Below are positions 9,077 through 17,468 of a stretch of 35,573 nucleotides of DNA, in pieces. The translations under genes and the position numbers were made by a program. The notes under the pieces were generated by a model. It saw only the letters and a program-made list of their open reading frames with translations. It was not told the DNA's origin and ran no database searches. The stretch is from an uncultured Selenomonadaceae bacterium. GTDB taxonomy: Bacteria > Bacillota > Negativicutes > Selenomonadales > Selenomonadaceae. The stretch lies in contig CAJOIA010000010.1 of NCBI GenBank assembly GCA_905234505.1, positions 1-35,573 of the forward strand. Direction: 5' to 3'. The first letter of the stretch is position 1. Each line of letters opens with the position of its first letter.

Positions 9077-10905
9077 TATTCGACAGTCACTGATTTAGCC
9101 AAATTGCGCGGTTTATCGACGTCACAGCCGCGAGTTATCGCCGCGTAGTAAGCTAAAAGTTGAAGCGGAACAACTGTTAACAGCGGAATCAAAAGTTCAT
9201 CGGTTTCCGGAACAAAAATTACATGGTCAAGATATTTTTCAAGTTCGATATCGTTCGCCGCCGCAATTCCAATTACAATAGCGTCGCGCGCCTTAACTTC
9301 CTTGATATTCGACAAAGTTTTATCATAAACAGATTTTTGAGTGGCAAGTGCAATGACCGGAACTCCTTCAACAATCAGCGCTAAAGTTCCATGTTTCAGT
9401 TCTCCTGACGCATAAGCCTCCGCGTGAATGTAGGAAATTTCCTTGAGTTTGAGCGCGCCCTCCAATGCCACGCAGTAATCTAAACTGCGCCCGATATAAA
9501 ATACATCTTCATTGAAACCGTATTGCCGCGCAAAAGTTTTAATCGGCTCAACGTCAGACAAAGTTTCACTAATCTGCGCGGGGATTTTTTTCAGCAAACT
9601 AATCAGCCGCTTAATTTCATCGCCGGAAATAGTTTCTGCAACTTGCGCCATATACAACGCCAGCATAAACATTAAAATCAACTGCGTGGTATAAGCTTTA
9701 GTTGACGCAACCGCAATTTCCGGTCCCGCCCAAGTGTGAATGACATTTTCAGCTTCGCGCGCCATTGATGAGCCAACAACATTAGTAATGGCAAGAGTTT
9801 TCGCGCCGAGCCGCTTAGATTCTTTCAACGCCGCCAATGTGTCCAAAGTTTCTCCGCTTTGACTAATCACAATCACCAGCGTTTTATCGTCAACAATCGG
9901 ATCGCGGTAACGATATTCACTGGCTAAATCGACTTCAACTAATTTGCGAACAAGTTTTTCAATGTAAAATTTGCCGACAAGCCCCGCGTGGTAAGCAGTC
10001 CCGCACGCCACGATATAAATTTTATTAATGCTGTTGAGAAAATTTTTGTCCCAATTCAATTCGTCAAGAATAATAGACGCGCCGTCTTTAGCAATGCGTT
10101 TACTCATAGTATCGCGGACAGCTTTGGGTTGCTCGTTAATTTCTTTGAGCATAAAATGTTCGTAGCCGCCTTTTTCAGCCGCCTCAGCATTCCAGCTTAC
10201 GTGGAAGATTTTTTTATCGACTAAGCCGCCCTGCCTGTTTAAAATTTGCACAGAATCTTTTTTGACAATGGCAATTTCGCCGTCGTTTAAAATGAAAGTA
10301 TCGCGCGTATGAGCAATAATCGCCGGAATATCAGATGCAATGAAATTTTCGCCCTTGCCTAAACCGACCACAAGCGGATTTTCCTGTTTCGCGCAGAGCA
10401 AAACGTCGGGGTGCATTTTCGACATAAAAACCAGCGAATATGAGCCTTCAATTTTATTCAATACTTCACGAACCGCGCCGACAAAATCGCCGGTGTAAAC
10501 TTCTTCGAGCAAATGAGCGACAACTTCAGTATCAGTTTCAGAAATGAATTTGTGCCCGCGCGCGATTAATTCTTCCTTGAGCGGCATATAATTTTCAATG
10601 ATGCCGTTATGAACAACGACAAAATTACCGTGACAATCGGTATGCGGATGAGCATTCAAATCGGAAGGGCGACCGTGAGTAGCCCAGCGCGTGTGTCCAA
10701 TACCAACCGTACCGGCAGGCAAGCGATTTTTCAGTTTTTCCTTCAGTGAATCTAATCTTCCAACAGACTTTTCAATAAAAATATTCTCGCCGCAATTCGC
10801 CGCAATTCCCGCTGAATCGTAGCCGCGATATTCCAATTTCGTTAAACCGTCCAATAAAAAATCAACGGCTCGCTTGCCGCCAATATATCCGACAATTCCG
10901 CACAT
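9076..10905 (-). CDS. glmS: Glutamine-fructose-6-phosphate aminotransferase (isomerising)
   Basis: Makes glucosamine-6-phosphate from fructose-6-phosphate and glutamine, the entry to UDP-GlcNAc, peptidoglycan and lipopolysaccharide. At 609 residues it is full length. It has the N-terminal nucleophile MCGIVGYIG (Cys2), the glutaminase block HTRWATHG, two SIS sugar-isomerase domains (CGTAYHAG near 302; GRSLDYCVALEGALKLKEI near 470) and the conserved C-terminus PRNLAKSVTVE. A Shine-Dalgarno (GGAGG) lies just before the ATG. It heads the operon running to the 5733 gene and has its own near-consensus promoter. The leader is only about 40 nt, too short for the glmS ribozyme found in many Firmicutes. 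Confidence 0.97.
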   Translation of the reverse strand: MCGIVGYIGGKRAVDFLLDGLTKLEYRGYDSAGIAANCGENIFIEKSVGRLDSLKEKLKNRLPAGTVGIGHTRWATHGRPSDLNAHPHTDCHGNFVVVHNGIIENYMPLKEELIARGHKFISETDTEVVAHLLEEVYTGDFVGAVREVLNKIEGSYSLVFMSKMHPDVLLCAKQENPLVVGLGKGENFIASDIPAIIAHTRDTFILNDGEIAIVKKDSVQILNRQGGLVDKKIFHVSWNAEAAEKGGYEHFMLKEINEQPKAVRDTMSKRIAKDGASIILDELNWDKNFLNSINKIYIVACGTAYHAGLVGKFYIEKLVRKLVEVDLASEYRYRDPIVDDKTLVIVISQSGETLDTLAALKESKRLGAKTLAITNVVGSSMAREAENVIHTWAGPEIAVASTKAYTTQLILMFMLALYMAQVAETISGDEIKRLISLLKKIPAQISETLSDVEPIKTFARQYGFNEDVFYIGRSLDYCVALEGALKLKEISYIHAEAYASGELKHGTLALIVEGVPVIALATQKSVYDKTLSNIKEVKARDAIVIGIAAANDIELEKYLDHVIFVPETDELLIPLLTVVPLQLLAYYAAITRGCDVDKPRNLAKSVTVE

Positions 10906-10950
10906 ATCCTAACCTCCAAAGGCTGTGTTTTTTTCTGAATTACAGCGCAG

Positions 10951-10979
10951 ATTATATATTAAGGCGGTTTTATCGTCAA
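10951..10979 (-). promoter_or_regulatory. Sigma-A-type promoter of glmS
   Basis: On the minus strand TTGACG (10974-10979), a 17-nt spacer and TATAAT (10951-10956) form a near-consensus promoter. Transcription should start about 40 nt before the glmS ATG. Confidence 0.85.
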
Positions 10980-10981
10980 AT

Positions 10982-11020
10982 AAAAAACGCATTTCTTTCT
11001 TTTAGGAAAGAAAGAAACGC
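10982..11020 (-). terminator. Hairpin terminator after the FAD oxidoreductase gene
   Basis: GCATTTCTTTCTTT (10989-11002) and AAAGAAAGAAACGC (11007-11020) form a 14-bp stem with one wobble and a 4-nt loop. The minus-strand transcript then runs into a T-run (A-run 10982-10987). It ends the 17359-11032 operon just before the glmS promoter. A similar sequence occurs at 19258-19306. Confidence 0.75.
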
Positions 11021-11031
11021 TTGCGCGCCTC

Positions 11032-12588
11032 TCATTTTTGTGCTTGCATATATGATCGGGCAGATTTAATCCCGTCAATCGCCGAACTCATAATCCCGCC
11101 TGCATAGCCAGCTCCCTCGCCTATCGGATAAATATTGTTGTGGCTTATTGAGCAGCGCGTAATTTTGTCGCGCAGAATACGACAAGGCGCACTCGTCCGA
11201 GTTTCAACGCCAGTTAAAACAACATCTGCCGCCGCATAATTTTTAATCTTGCCATTCCAAAAAATAAGCGCTTCTTTCAAAGTATTAGCAATTTCATGCG
11301 GCAGAATTTTATTCAGGTCAACAACTTTGTAGCCAATTGGATATGTCGGTTTCACAACAAAATTTGTGCAATCTGCGCGACCAGTTAAAAAATCGCCTAC
11401 GCTTTGAACCGGCGCAAAATAATTTTTACCGGCAAGTTCAAATGCTGCGCTTTCAAGTCGCCGCTGAAATCTAATGCCGCTCAAAATACCTTCGCCAAAA
11501 TCGCGCCTGTCAACCGTTACCAATAAAGCGCTATTCGCAACGCCCGAGTTCCTGTCAAAATTGCTCATGCCATTAGTAACTACGCGCCCAATTTCAGAAG
11601 TCGCCGCCACAACTTTACCGCCTGGACACATACAAAAACTATAAGCGCCGCGACCATCGCCCTTGTACGTCAAAAAATAATCCGCTACCGGCAATTTCGG
11701 ATTGGCAAAATCTGCGCCGTACTGCGCGATATTTATAAATTCCTGAGGATGCTCAATCCTTACACCCACAGCAAACGCCTTCGCCTCCATTGCAACGCCA
11801 CGCGCATTCAACATTTCATAAGTATCTCGCGCAGAGTGTCCAATTCCTAAAAAAATCACGTCAGCTGAAAATCTTTGCTCATTGTTAACAATCAACGCTG
11901 CGCTTTCTAAATCTGTAACCTGCGCATTAAAATAAATTTTGCCGCCCAAATCTATAATCTGCTGGCGAATATTTTTCACCACAGCGCGCAATTTGTCAGT
12001 GCCAATGTGCGGCTTCTGCAAATAACCAATTTCAGCCGGCGCGCCCGCCTCAATAAAAATTTTCAATACATAATCAATCAGCGAATCATTGAGCCGCGTT
12101 GTCAATTTGCCGTCAGAAAAAGTACCTGCGCCGCCTTCACCAAATTGCACATTTGAATTAACGTCCAAGTCACCGCTATTAAAAAATTTTTCAACCTTAA
12201 CTGTTCGACTGTCAACATCGCCGCCGCGCTCAAAAATAATAGGCTCTAATCCTGCGCGAGCCAACTCAAGAGCGGCGAACATTCCAGCAGGACCAAAGCC
12301 GATGATTAGGGGATAAGGATTAGGGGCTAGGGAATAGTGTTGATGTTCTTCTTCTGCGGCTGGCACTTTCATAACGCCGTCGCGCAGTGCCACCTTTCCA
12401 GCAATATCAACGTCCACGATGTAATTAAATTTAATACCAGCACCACGATACCGCCGCGCGTCCACAGCTTTTCTAATGATTTTAATGCCGCGAATTCTCT
12501 TCACATCAATTTTCAACCGCGCCGCAATAATTTCCTCCAGCGCGCGCTCATCTTCCAATTCAACAGCTAAATTAATTCTAACTTCCAA
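11032..12588 (-). CDS. FAD/NAD(P)-dependent dehydrogenase, COG2509-type, function unknown
   Basis: This 518-residue protein has an N-terminal domain of about 95 residues and then a Rossmann FAD site (IIGFGPAGMFAALELARAG). The family block NVQFGEGGAGTFSDGKLTTR follows, with further FAD motifs to a C-terminal GEGAGYAGGIMSSA. Members are annotated as uncharacterised FAD-dependent dehydrogenases; the substrate is unknown. The start is a TTG at 12588 with AAAGGAG 9 nt upstream, overlapping the cdaR stop region. It is the last gene of its operon. The DNA joining the two domains (about 12303-12336) resembles the heptamer repeat found at 33270-33448. Confidence 0.88.
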   Translation of the reverse strand: MEVRINLAVELEDERALEEIIAARLKIDVKRIRGIKIIRKAVDARRYRGAGIKFNYIVDVDIAGKVALRDGVMKVPAAEEEHQHYSLAPNPYPLIIGFGPAGMFAALELARAGLEPIIFERGGDVDSRTVKVEKFFNSGDLDVNSNVQFGEGGAGTFSDGKLTTRLNDSLIDYVLKIFIEAGAPAEIGYLQKPHIGTDKLRAVVKNIRQQIIDLGGKIYFNAQVTDLESAALIVNNEQRFSADVIFLGIGHSARDTYEMLNARGVAMEAKAFAVGVRIEHPQEFINIAQYGADFANPKLPVADYFLTYKGDGRGAYSFCMCPGGKVVAATSEIGRVVTNGMSNFDRNSGVANSALLVTVDRRDFGEGILSGIRFQRRLESAAFELAGKNYFAPVQSVGDFLTGRADCTNFVVKPTYPIGYKVVDLNKILPHEIANTLKEALIFWNGKIKNYAAADVVLTGVETRTSAPCRILRDKITRCSISHNNIYPIGEGAGYAGGIMSSAIDGIKSARSYMQAQK

Positions 12589-12594
12589 TAATTT

Positions 12595-13515
12595 CTACTC
12601 CTTTAATTCAGCGATAACATCAGCTTCTTCAATCTTGGTGGAAATACCTTCCGGTATAATTAGCTTTATCACGCCGCTAAAACTATTTTTATCTTCCGGA
12701 AAAGAAATAGACTCAGTCTTAATCGAATCAATATGCTCAATTTTTTCCTCAAAACCGCTAATTTCAACAAATTCAGGTAAAACTTTGAGCTTTGCAATTT
12801 CTCGCCCGCTCGGCAGCTTAAGATCAGCGATAATAGGAACAATTTTAGTAATAATTTCGCGCTCAATATTCACGGTAACCGTTATAACCGACGGCGCAAC
12901 TCGAACGCCGCCAACTTCTCTGCCGTCCTCATCAATAGCAGTCATAGGTACAGGTTGTTCAAAAGTTTCACTGCTACTATTCAAAACAACGTAGCCAATA
13001 ACCCGCTTAACATTTTCAACAGCACTTTTCGCGCCAATCAACGTCAAATTCTCGGAGGATTTTTCAAGTTCAGACACACGCGAACCTTTCATTGGCGAAC
13101 CGGTTACAATTAGTTCAACGGGAATTTGTCTTTCAATAATCGGATCAATTTTCACGTGGATTTTTTCAGGATAAATACTATCAAGCTCAAAGCCTTTTGG
13201 AAACGACGTTTCAATTGGTACTTCATATTCGCCCGCTTCATAGCCCGCCATATTAGCAAACGCTCTAATATTGTTCGTGCCATAATCAATAAAGTAAGAG
13301 CGCGGCGCACTCAATTTCACGCGAATATCTCGCTCGTCATAAATCGCCGTGCATTTTGGCGACACATTCGCTATCGAAAGCGGCACTTCGTACGTTCCAT
13401 TGATTGTAGGGTCTTGACTTCCCATAACAAAAAACCACAGCGCCATTGATAAAATCAGCGCCACAATTTTTTTTATTAAATTGCGTTGGAAGGCGTTTTT
13501 AATTTGTTCCAGCAT
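12595..13515 (-). CDS. cdaR: CdaR/YbbR-domain regulator of diadenylate cyclase
   Basis: This 306-residue protein has one membrane helix near residues 14-31 (KKIVALILSMALWFFVMG), then several YbbR-type beta domains expected outside the membrane (P-I-V-L-I---G motifs such as RQIPVELIVTGSP). CdaR proteins bind and modulate the membrane diadenylate cyclase CdaA. The start overlaps the 3' end of cdaA by 17 nt, and GGAGGG sits before the ATG, fitting tight coupling. In many Firmicutes glmM is the third gene of this cluster; here glmM lies elsewhere in the window (31902-33242). Confidence 0.9.
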   Translation of the reverse strand: MLEQIKNAFQRNLIKKIVALILSMALWFFVMGSQDPTINGTYEVPLSIANVSPKCTAIYDERDIRVKLSAPRSYFIDYGTNNIRAFANMAGYEAGEYEVPIETSFPKGFELDSIYPEKIHVKIDPIIERQIPVELIVTGSPMKGSRVSELEKSSENLTLIGAKSAVENVKRVIGYVVLNSSSETFEQPVPMTAIDEDGREVGGVRVAPSVITVTVNIEREIITKIVPIIADLKLPSGREIAKLKVLPEFVEISGFEEKIEHIDSIKTESISFPEDKNSFSGVIKLIIPEGISTKIEEADVIAELKE

Positions 13516-14356
13516 CGTTAGCCCTCCATTTTGTTAAAAAGTCCAGCAAGTTATGTCTATTGGAGCTATTGAAAACCGGACGCAATACAGAAGTTAAAGT
13601 ATCGGCGTCCAAATGTCGCATTAGCCGCCCATTTTCAGCAACGGAAATTGTACCGGTTTCTTCGCTGACAACTAAAATCAATGCGTCGCACTGCTCAGAA
13701 ATTCCAATCGCCGCTCTGTGCCGTGTGCCAAGTTCTTTGGATAAACCTTTCTTTTCAGTGAGCGGCAATAAGCATCCTGCCGAGTATAATTTATTGCCTC
13801 GAATTATCGCCGCGCCGTCGTGCAGTGGCGTATTCACAAAAAATATATTTAAAATCAGTTCAGAAGTTATTATTGCGTCAAGTTTTATTCCGGTGTCTGC
13901 CACGTCATTTAACCCCATTTCGCGCTCAATTACTAAAAGCGCGCCGGTTTTCGACGCTGACATTGACTTTGCCGCTTTCACAATTTCATCTATAACACGC
14001 TTTGCCTCAATTGCGTCCAATGATATTCTTTCGTCGAATAAAAATCTGCCCTGCCCTAAACGTTCCAGCGTGCGGCGTATTTCCGGTTGAAATACTATCG
14101 GCAACAGCACAAACATCCACGTCATTATTTTTTCAAATAACCACGATAATAAATTCAGTTGTAAGATATTGCATAAAAAATTCGCCGTGAATAAAACCAA
14201 AATGCCCTTGACAAGTGTAATTGCACGCGTGCCTTCCAACATTGCGTAGAGTTTATACAGGATTATTGCCACTAAAATTATTTCCAGAACGTCGGACGGG
14301 CGAATTGTCGAAATTAAGCCGCCAAGTTTTTCTGGAAATGGCAAATCAACAGCCAT
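13499..14356 (-). CDS. cdaA: Diadenylate cyclase CdaA
   Basis: Makes cyclic di-AMP from two ATP at the membrane. Three N-terminal hydrophobic helices precede a DisA_N domain with the catalytic DGA motif (PLHDGAAIIRG) and the RHRAAIG motif. The reading frame is open further upstream to 14425, but that would overlap the radical SAM gene. The ATG at 14356 is chosen because AAGGAGG lies 7 nt before it, giving 285 residues, the usual CdaA length. It is followed by cdaR with a 17-nt overlap. Confidence 0.94.
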   Translation of the reverse strand: MAVDLPFPEKLGGLISTIRPSDVLEIILVAIILYKLYAMLEGTRAITLVKGILVLFTANFLCNILQLNLLSWLFEKIMTWMFVLLPIVFQPEIRRTLERLGQGRFLFDERISLDAIEAKRVIDEIVKAAKSMSASKTGALLVIEREMGLNDVADTGIKLDAIITSELILNIFFVNTPLHDGAAIIRGNKLYSAGCLLPLTEKKGLSKELGTRHRAAIGISEQCDALILVVSEETGTISVAENGRLMRHLDADTLTSVLRPVFNSSNRHNLLDFLTKWRANDAGTN

Positions 14357-14369
14357 AAGTATCCCTCCT

Positions 14370-15260
14370 TTACACGCCGGAGCAATCGAAATGTGGAATA
14401 AATTTTTCTTCAGCAGTTTTACCAATTTGCATATAACAATTTTTCAAGCCAATGTCAAGCGCGTGGTTTATCACCGAATCATATTCAAAAGTCGTCAATC
14501 GGCGATTAATTTTTTTAAATTCACCTGCGCGAAAAACCGGCGTATATTGATTCATCAAGCTGATATAAACTTTGTCATTAAAATTTTCGTTGAGCCAATC
14601 TAAAATCTTAATACTGTCGCGGCGGAAATTCGGCAAAATCAAATGCCTTACAATTACTCCGCTTTTCATTAACCCATTCGCGCAGAATTCAAATTCACCG
14701 ACAAGCTCAAACATTTTTTTAATCGCAGCAGAGGCAACAGCAAAATAATTTGGCGCATTTGAAAAAGTTTTAGCAGCTTCTTCATCGAAATATTTTAAAT
14801 CGGGCAGAAAAATATCAACGCGAGATTTTAGCAAATCCAGCGTCGATAAATTTTCATATGCATTTGTATTGTAAATGATTGGCAATGTCAAACCGCAATT
14901 TTTAGCAATATCAATCGCAAGGCAAATTTGCGGAACATAATGCACGGGCGTTACCAATTCTATATTAGCCGCGCCGCGCGCTTGTTGTTCCAGAAAAATT
15001 TTTGCAAGTCGCTCAATCGAAATTTCTTCACCGTAACCTTCGTGGCTGATTTTATAATTTTGACAATAAACGCATTTCAAATTGCAATGAGAAAAGAAAA
15101 TCGTACCTGCGTCGTTAAGGCAAGGCTCTTCCCACTTGTGCAGGCTGACAAGCGCCACGCGCACTTTTTCGCCAGCGCCGCAAAATCCAACGCCTTTAGT
15201 TCGGTCAACTCTACATCGGCGCGGACAAAGCTCACAACTTCTTAATAAGTCCAAAAACAC
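14370..15260 (-). CDS. Radical SAM protein, PflA-like (COG1313-type)
   Basis: The iron-sulfur motif CNLKCVYC (Cys 59, 63, 66) is the CxxxCxxC signature of radical SAM enzymes. A Cys-rich N-terminus (Cys 9, 12, 16, 27; CELCPRRC) is typical of the PflA-like COG1313 group. Length is 296 residues from a GTG at 15260. Members are often annotated as pyruvate formate-lyase activating-like, but the real substrate is unknown and no glycyl-radical partner is in the window. It lies 7 nt after the YvyF-like gene and 13 nt before cdaA. The start is uncertain because no strong Shine-Dalgarno sits at the usual distance. Confidence 0.87.
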   Translation of the reverse strand: MFLDLLRSCELCPRRCRVDRTKGVGFCGAGEKVRVALVSLHKWEEPCLNDAGTIFFSHCNLKCVYCQNYKISHEGYGEEISIERLAKIFLEQQARGAANIELVTPVHYVPQICLAIDIAKNCGLTLPIIYNTNAYENLSTLDLLKSRVDIFLPDLKYFDEEAAKTFSNAPNYFAVASAAIKKMFELVGEFEFCANGLMKSGVIVRHLILPNFRRDSIKILDWLNENFNDKVYISLMNQYTPVFRAGEFKKINRRLTTFEYDSVINHALDIGLKNCYMQIGKTAEEKFIPHFDCSGV

Positions 15261-15267
15261 ACATTCA

Positions 15268-15786
15268 TTAATTATTCTTGAACATCCCCTTTGAGAAATT
15301 GCGCTTAATGCCGCTCATTCTACTTTCGCGCTCAAATTCTTTTTGGGCAAGAGCGTCAAGGCGCTCAATGGTTGACATTTTTTTATCTTCCTTAATGCGA
15401 ATTTGCATGCGTTCAGCCGCTCTCTTAGTTTGATCGCGCAGGCGGCTAAGGCAGTCCATGCAATAAGTGCCGCTAGTAATTGGTCGCCCGCAACTCATAC
15501 AGGGGTAAGTTGCATCTTTCGGTTTATCTACCGCCGCGTTTGAAAAAATACCGTCCTGCATCATTCGATTGAGCATTTTCTCATTAGCGCCGGTCGCTGC
15601 CATAACTTCTTTAAGCGTGCTGCCTGGATTGTCGCGAATGTACTTGACAACTTGCTCTTCAAATGCCTTTTCTTTTTCAACGCAATCACGACAAATTTTT
15701 TCCCCGTGCATAGCAGTAAAAATCTTGCCGCAACGGGAGCAATTTCTGATTTTCGGTAAATTAATACTCGGTAAATTAAAAGCCAC
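15268..15786 (-). CDS. YvyF-like flagellar-operon zinc-finger protein
   Basis: With the GTG at 15786 (GAGGTG 7 nt upstream) the protein has 172 residues. Four CxxC pairs are visible: CSRC, CRDC, then CMSC and CMDC, forming two likely zinc ribbons. The stretch between them (GSTLKEVMAATGANEKMLNRMM) looks like a winged-helix segment. This arrangement matches the YvyF/TIGR03826 flagellar-operon protein, whose exact function is unsettled. Upstream in-frame starts would extend it into crcB and are rejected. Other flagellar genes are not adjacent here. Confidence 0.78.
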   Translation of the reverse strand: MAFNLPSINLPKIRNCSRCGKIFTAMHGEKICRDCVEKEKAFEEQVVKYIRDNPGSTLKEVMAATGANEKMLNRMMQDGIFSNAAVDKPKDATYPCMSCGRPITSGTYCMDCLSRLRDQTKRAAERMQIRIKEDKKMSTIERLDALAQKEFERESRMSGIKRNFSKGMFKNN

Positions 15787-15836
15787 TGTTATCACCTCAA
15801 TTATTTTTTCTATAAAAATATAACAAAATCCTTTAA

Positions 15837-16196
15837 TCAGCGGGATAAAGTTAAGCCCGCCATACAAGCCGCCAGCCCGACCGCCACGCTCAAAATTATA
15901 TTCGCGCCTGCCAAAATTATTTGCCCGCCTTGAATTAGCGTCAAGGTTTCGGCTGAAAATGTTGAAAAGGTTGTAAAGCCGCCCAGAAATCCTACCGCCG
16001 CTAAAAGTCTGACATTTTCTAAGCTCGAACGTCCCGCCACAATTCCAAGCACTAAGCCCATTAAAAAACTACCTAAAATATTTGCCGCGAGTGTGCCGAT
16101 TGGAAACGCGCCCAATTTTCCAGCAAGCGCCGTTGAAACAAAATATCTTGCCATTGCGCCCAAACCGCCGCCTATAAATACTAAAAAAAATTTTAT
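15837..16196 (-). CDS. crcB: Fluoride ion channel CrcB/Fluc, probable ATA start
   Basis: Exports fluoride as a dual-topology membrane dimer. Family motifs are present: GGGLGAMARY, GTLAANILGSFLMG and GFLGGFTTFSTFSAE, with four hydrophobic helices. The first ordinary start codon in frame is a TTG at 16163, which would cut the first helix. The frame continues upstream as KFFLVFIGGGLGA, the expected CrcB N-terminus, back to an in-frame TGA. The only plausible initiator there is an ATA at 16196 overlapping the gspE-like stop as ATAA. That start gives 119 residues, the normal size. The start assignment is inference; the family call is firm. Confidence 0.88.
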   Translation of the reverse strand: MKFFLVFIGGGLGAMARYFVSTALAGKLGAFPIGTLAANILGSFLMGLVLGIVAGRSSLENVRLLAAVGFLGGFTTFSTFSAETLTLIQGGQIILAGANIILSVAVGLAACMAGLTLSR

Positions 16197-17359
16197 CCCA
16201 TATCCACATCACCGCCTAAAATCCTGTCAATCTCTTCAGAAGTCGTTAAACCTGCGCGAACTTTTTCAAAACCGTCAGCCGCCAAATTTTTTAAGCCGCC
16301 AGCAAGCGCAGATTCACGAATTTTTTCTAAATCTCTGCTGTACAAAATCAGCTCGCGAATTTTTTTATCAACGCGCAAAATCTCATGCAAGGCAATTCGC
16401 CCGAAAAATCCAGTGCCGCCGCATTTTTCGCAACCTGCCGCTTTGCAATTTGGACAAACCCGCCTTACTAATCTCTGCGCGATAACTCCTTTCAATGTAG
16501 ACGCCAACAAGTACGGCTCAACGCCCATTTCTATCATTCGGAAAACCGCACTGCAAGAGTCTTTCGCGTGCAATGTTGTAAAAATTAAATGCCCCGTGAG
16601 AGCCGCCCTTACCGCGATTTTTGAAGTTTCAGCGTCCCGCGCCTCGCCTACCATCATACAGTTGCAGTCCATTCTTAGCATTGCCCGCAAACCCGCCGCG
16701 AATGTTAAACCTGCTTTTTCGTTTACCTGCACTTGACTGACGCCCGAAATATGCTGTTCAATCGGATCTTCCAGCGTCATTATCGCGCGCGTCGGTTTAT
16801 TCAATTCGCGCAGTGCCGCATATAGTGTTGTCGATTTGCCGGAGTTCATCGGTCCGGTTAAAATTATCATTCCCGAAGTTTCGGTTAACATTTTGCGGAA
16901 GATTTTTTCATTCGCCGCCGTGAATCCCAAATCCGAAATGCTGTTTAAATTTCGCGCGGTATCCAATAATCTTATCGTTAAACTTTCCGCGCCAAATGAG
17001 GGCATGCTTGCAACTCGCATTTCTGTTTCGCCAAATTTTATCGCTCCGTCCAATGGCGAAAACGCAGCTGTTGTATCCATTCTTGCCAAAATTTTTATTC
17101 GCGAAATCAAAGCTGGCGCGTATTTTAAAGGCAATGGCTCATGCAATTCGTGAAGGTGTCCGTCAATTCGGTATCTCACGCGCAGAAAATCTTCAAACGG
17201 CTCAATGTGTAAATCAGTCGCTCGCATTTTAATCGCAAATTCCAAAATCAAATCCACAATCTGAACTATCGCTTGAGAATTGCCGCCAAAATTGTGACTT
17301 GCCTGGTGAATTAATTTGTGTAACCGCTCCTTAAAATTTTCCAACACAATACCCCACAT
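16193..17359 (-). CDS. PilB/GspE-type secretion ATPase, short form
   Basis: This 388-residue hexameric ATPase of the type II secretion, type IV pilus and competence family has ATDLHIEPFED near 47-57, Walker A GPMNSGKST (169-177), the Asp box TLEDPIEQ near 196, Walker B region MMVGEARDAET near 236, the His box LTGHLIFTTLHAKD and a C-terminal zinc motif (CPNC then CEKC). It lacks the long N-terminal domain of PilB/GspE and is closer in size to ComGA. Walker A has PM-N where PTG is usual. No pilin or PilC-like gene is nearby. It leads an operon with crcB, with a predicted transcription start only about 8 nt before the ATG. Confidence 0.88.
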   Translation of the reverse strand: MWGIVLENFKERLHKLIHQASHNFGGNSQAIVQIVDLILEFAIKMRATDLHIEPFEDFLRVRYRIDGHLHELHEPLPLKYAPALISRIKILARMDTTAAFSPLDGAIKFGETEMRVASMPSFGAESLTIRLLDTARNLNSISDLGFTAANEKIFRKMLTETSGMIILTGPMNSGKSTTLYAALRELNKPTRAIMTLEDPIEQHISGVSQVQVNEKAGLTFAAGLRAMLRMDCNCMMVGEARDAETSKIAVRAALTGHLIFTTLHAKDSCSAVFRMIEMGVEPYLLASTLKGVIAQRLVRRVCPNCKAAGCEKCGGTGFFGRIALHEILRVDKKIRELILYSRDLEKIRESALAGGLKNLAADGFEKVRAGLTTSEEIDRILGGDVDMG

Positions 17360-17373
17360 TTTATTTTTTTAAA

Positions 17374-17402
17374 ATTTTACTACAAATGCCGCGCTTAATC
17401 AA
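17374..17402 (-). promoter_or_regulatory. Promoter of the gspE-like/crcB/cdaA operon
   Basis: Minus-strand TTGATT (17397-17402), a 17-nt spacer and TAAAAT (17374-17379). The start point would fall about 8 nt before the ATG at 17359, so the transcript may be nearly leaderless. Confidence 0.55.
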
Positions 17403-17413
17403 TTCAATAAATA

Positions 17414-17442
17414 TGGAAAATAACTGGCGAATGTTATATAAT
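17414..17442 (+). promoter_or_regulatory. Candidate promoter of cbiB
   Basis: TATAAT at 17437-17442 lies 26 nt before the cbiB ATG. The -35 region (TGGAAA at 17414-17419) is weak. The space is too short for a cobalamin riboswitch. Confidence 0.5.
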
Positions 17443-17468
17443 TTACGCAAAAACTGCGGAGAGATGCT

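Noticed and set aside
10906-10950. glmS ribozyme in the glmS leader
   Set aside because: The promoter lies only about 40 nt upstream of the ATG and no ribozyme-sized leader exists.
14357-14425. Longer N-terminus for cdaA starting at 14425
   Set aside because: It would overlap the radical SAM gene, and the internal ATG at 14356 has an ideal ribosome-binding site and the normal family length.
15787-15867. Longer N-terminus for the YvyF-like protein starting at 15867
   Set aside because: It runs back into crcB, while the GTG at 15786 has GAGGTG at correct spacing.
16193-16210. Fluoride riboswitch before crcB
   Set aside because: crcB overlaps the preceding gene, leaving no leader; no consensus was seen.
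17443-17468. Cobalamin riboswitch before cbiB
   Set aside because: Only about 25 nt separate the -10 box from the start codon.
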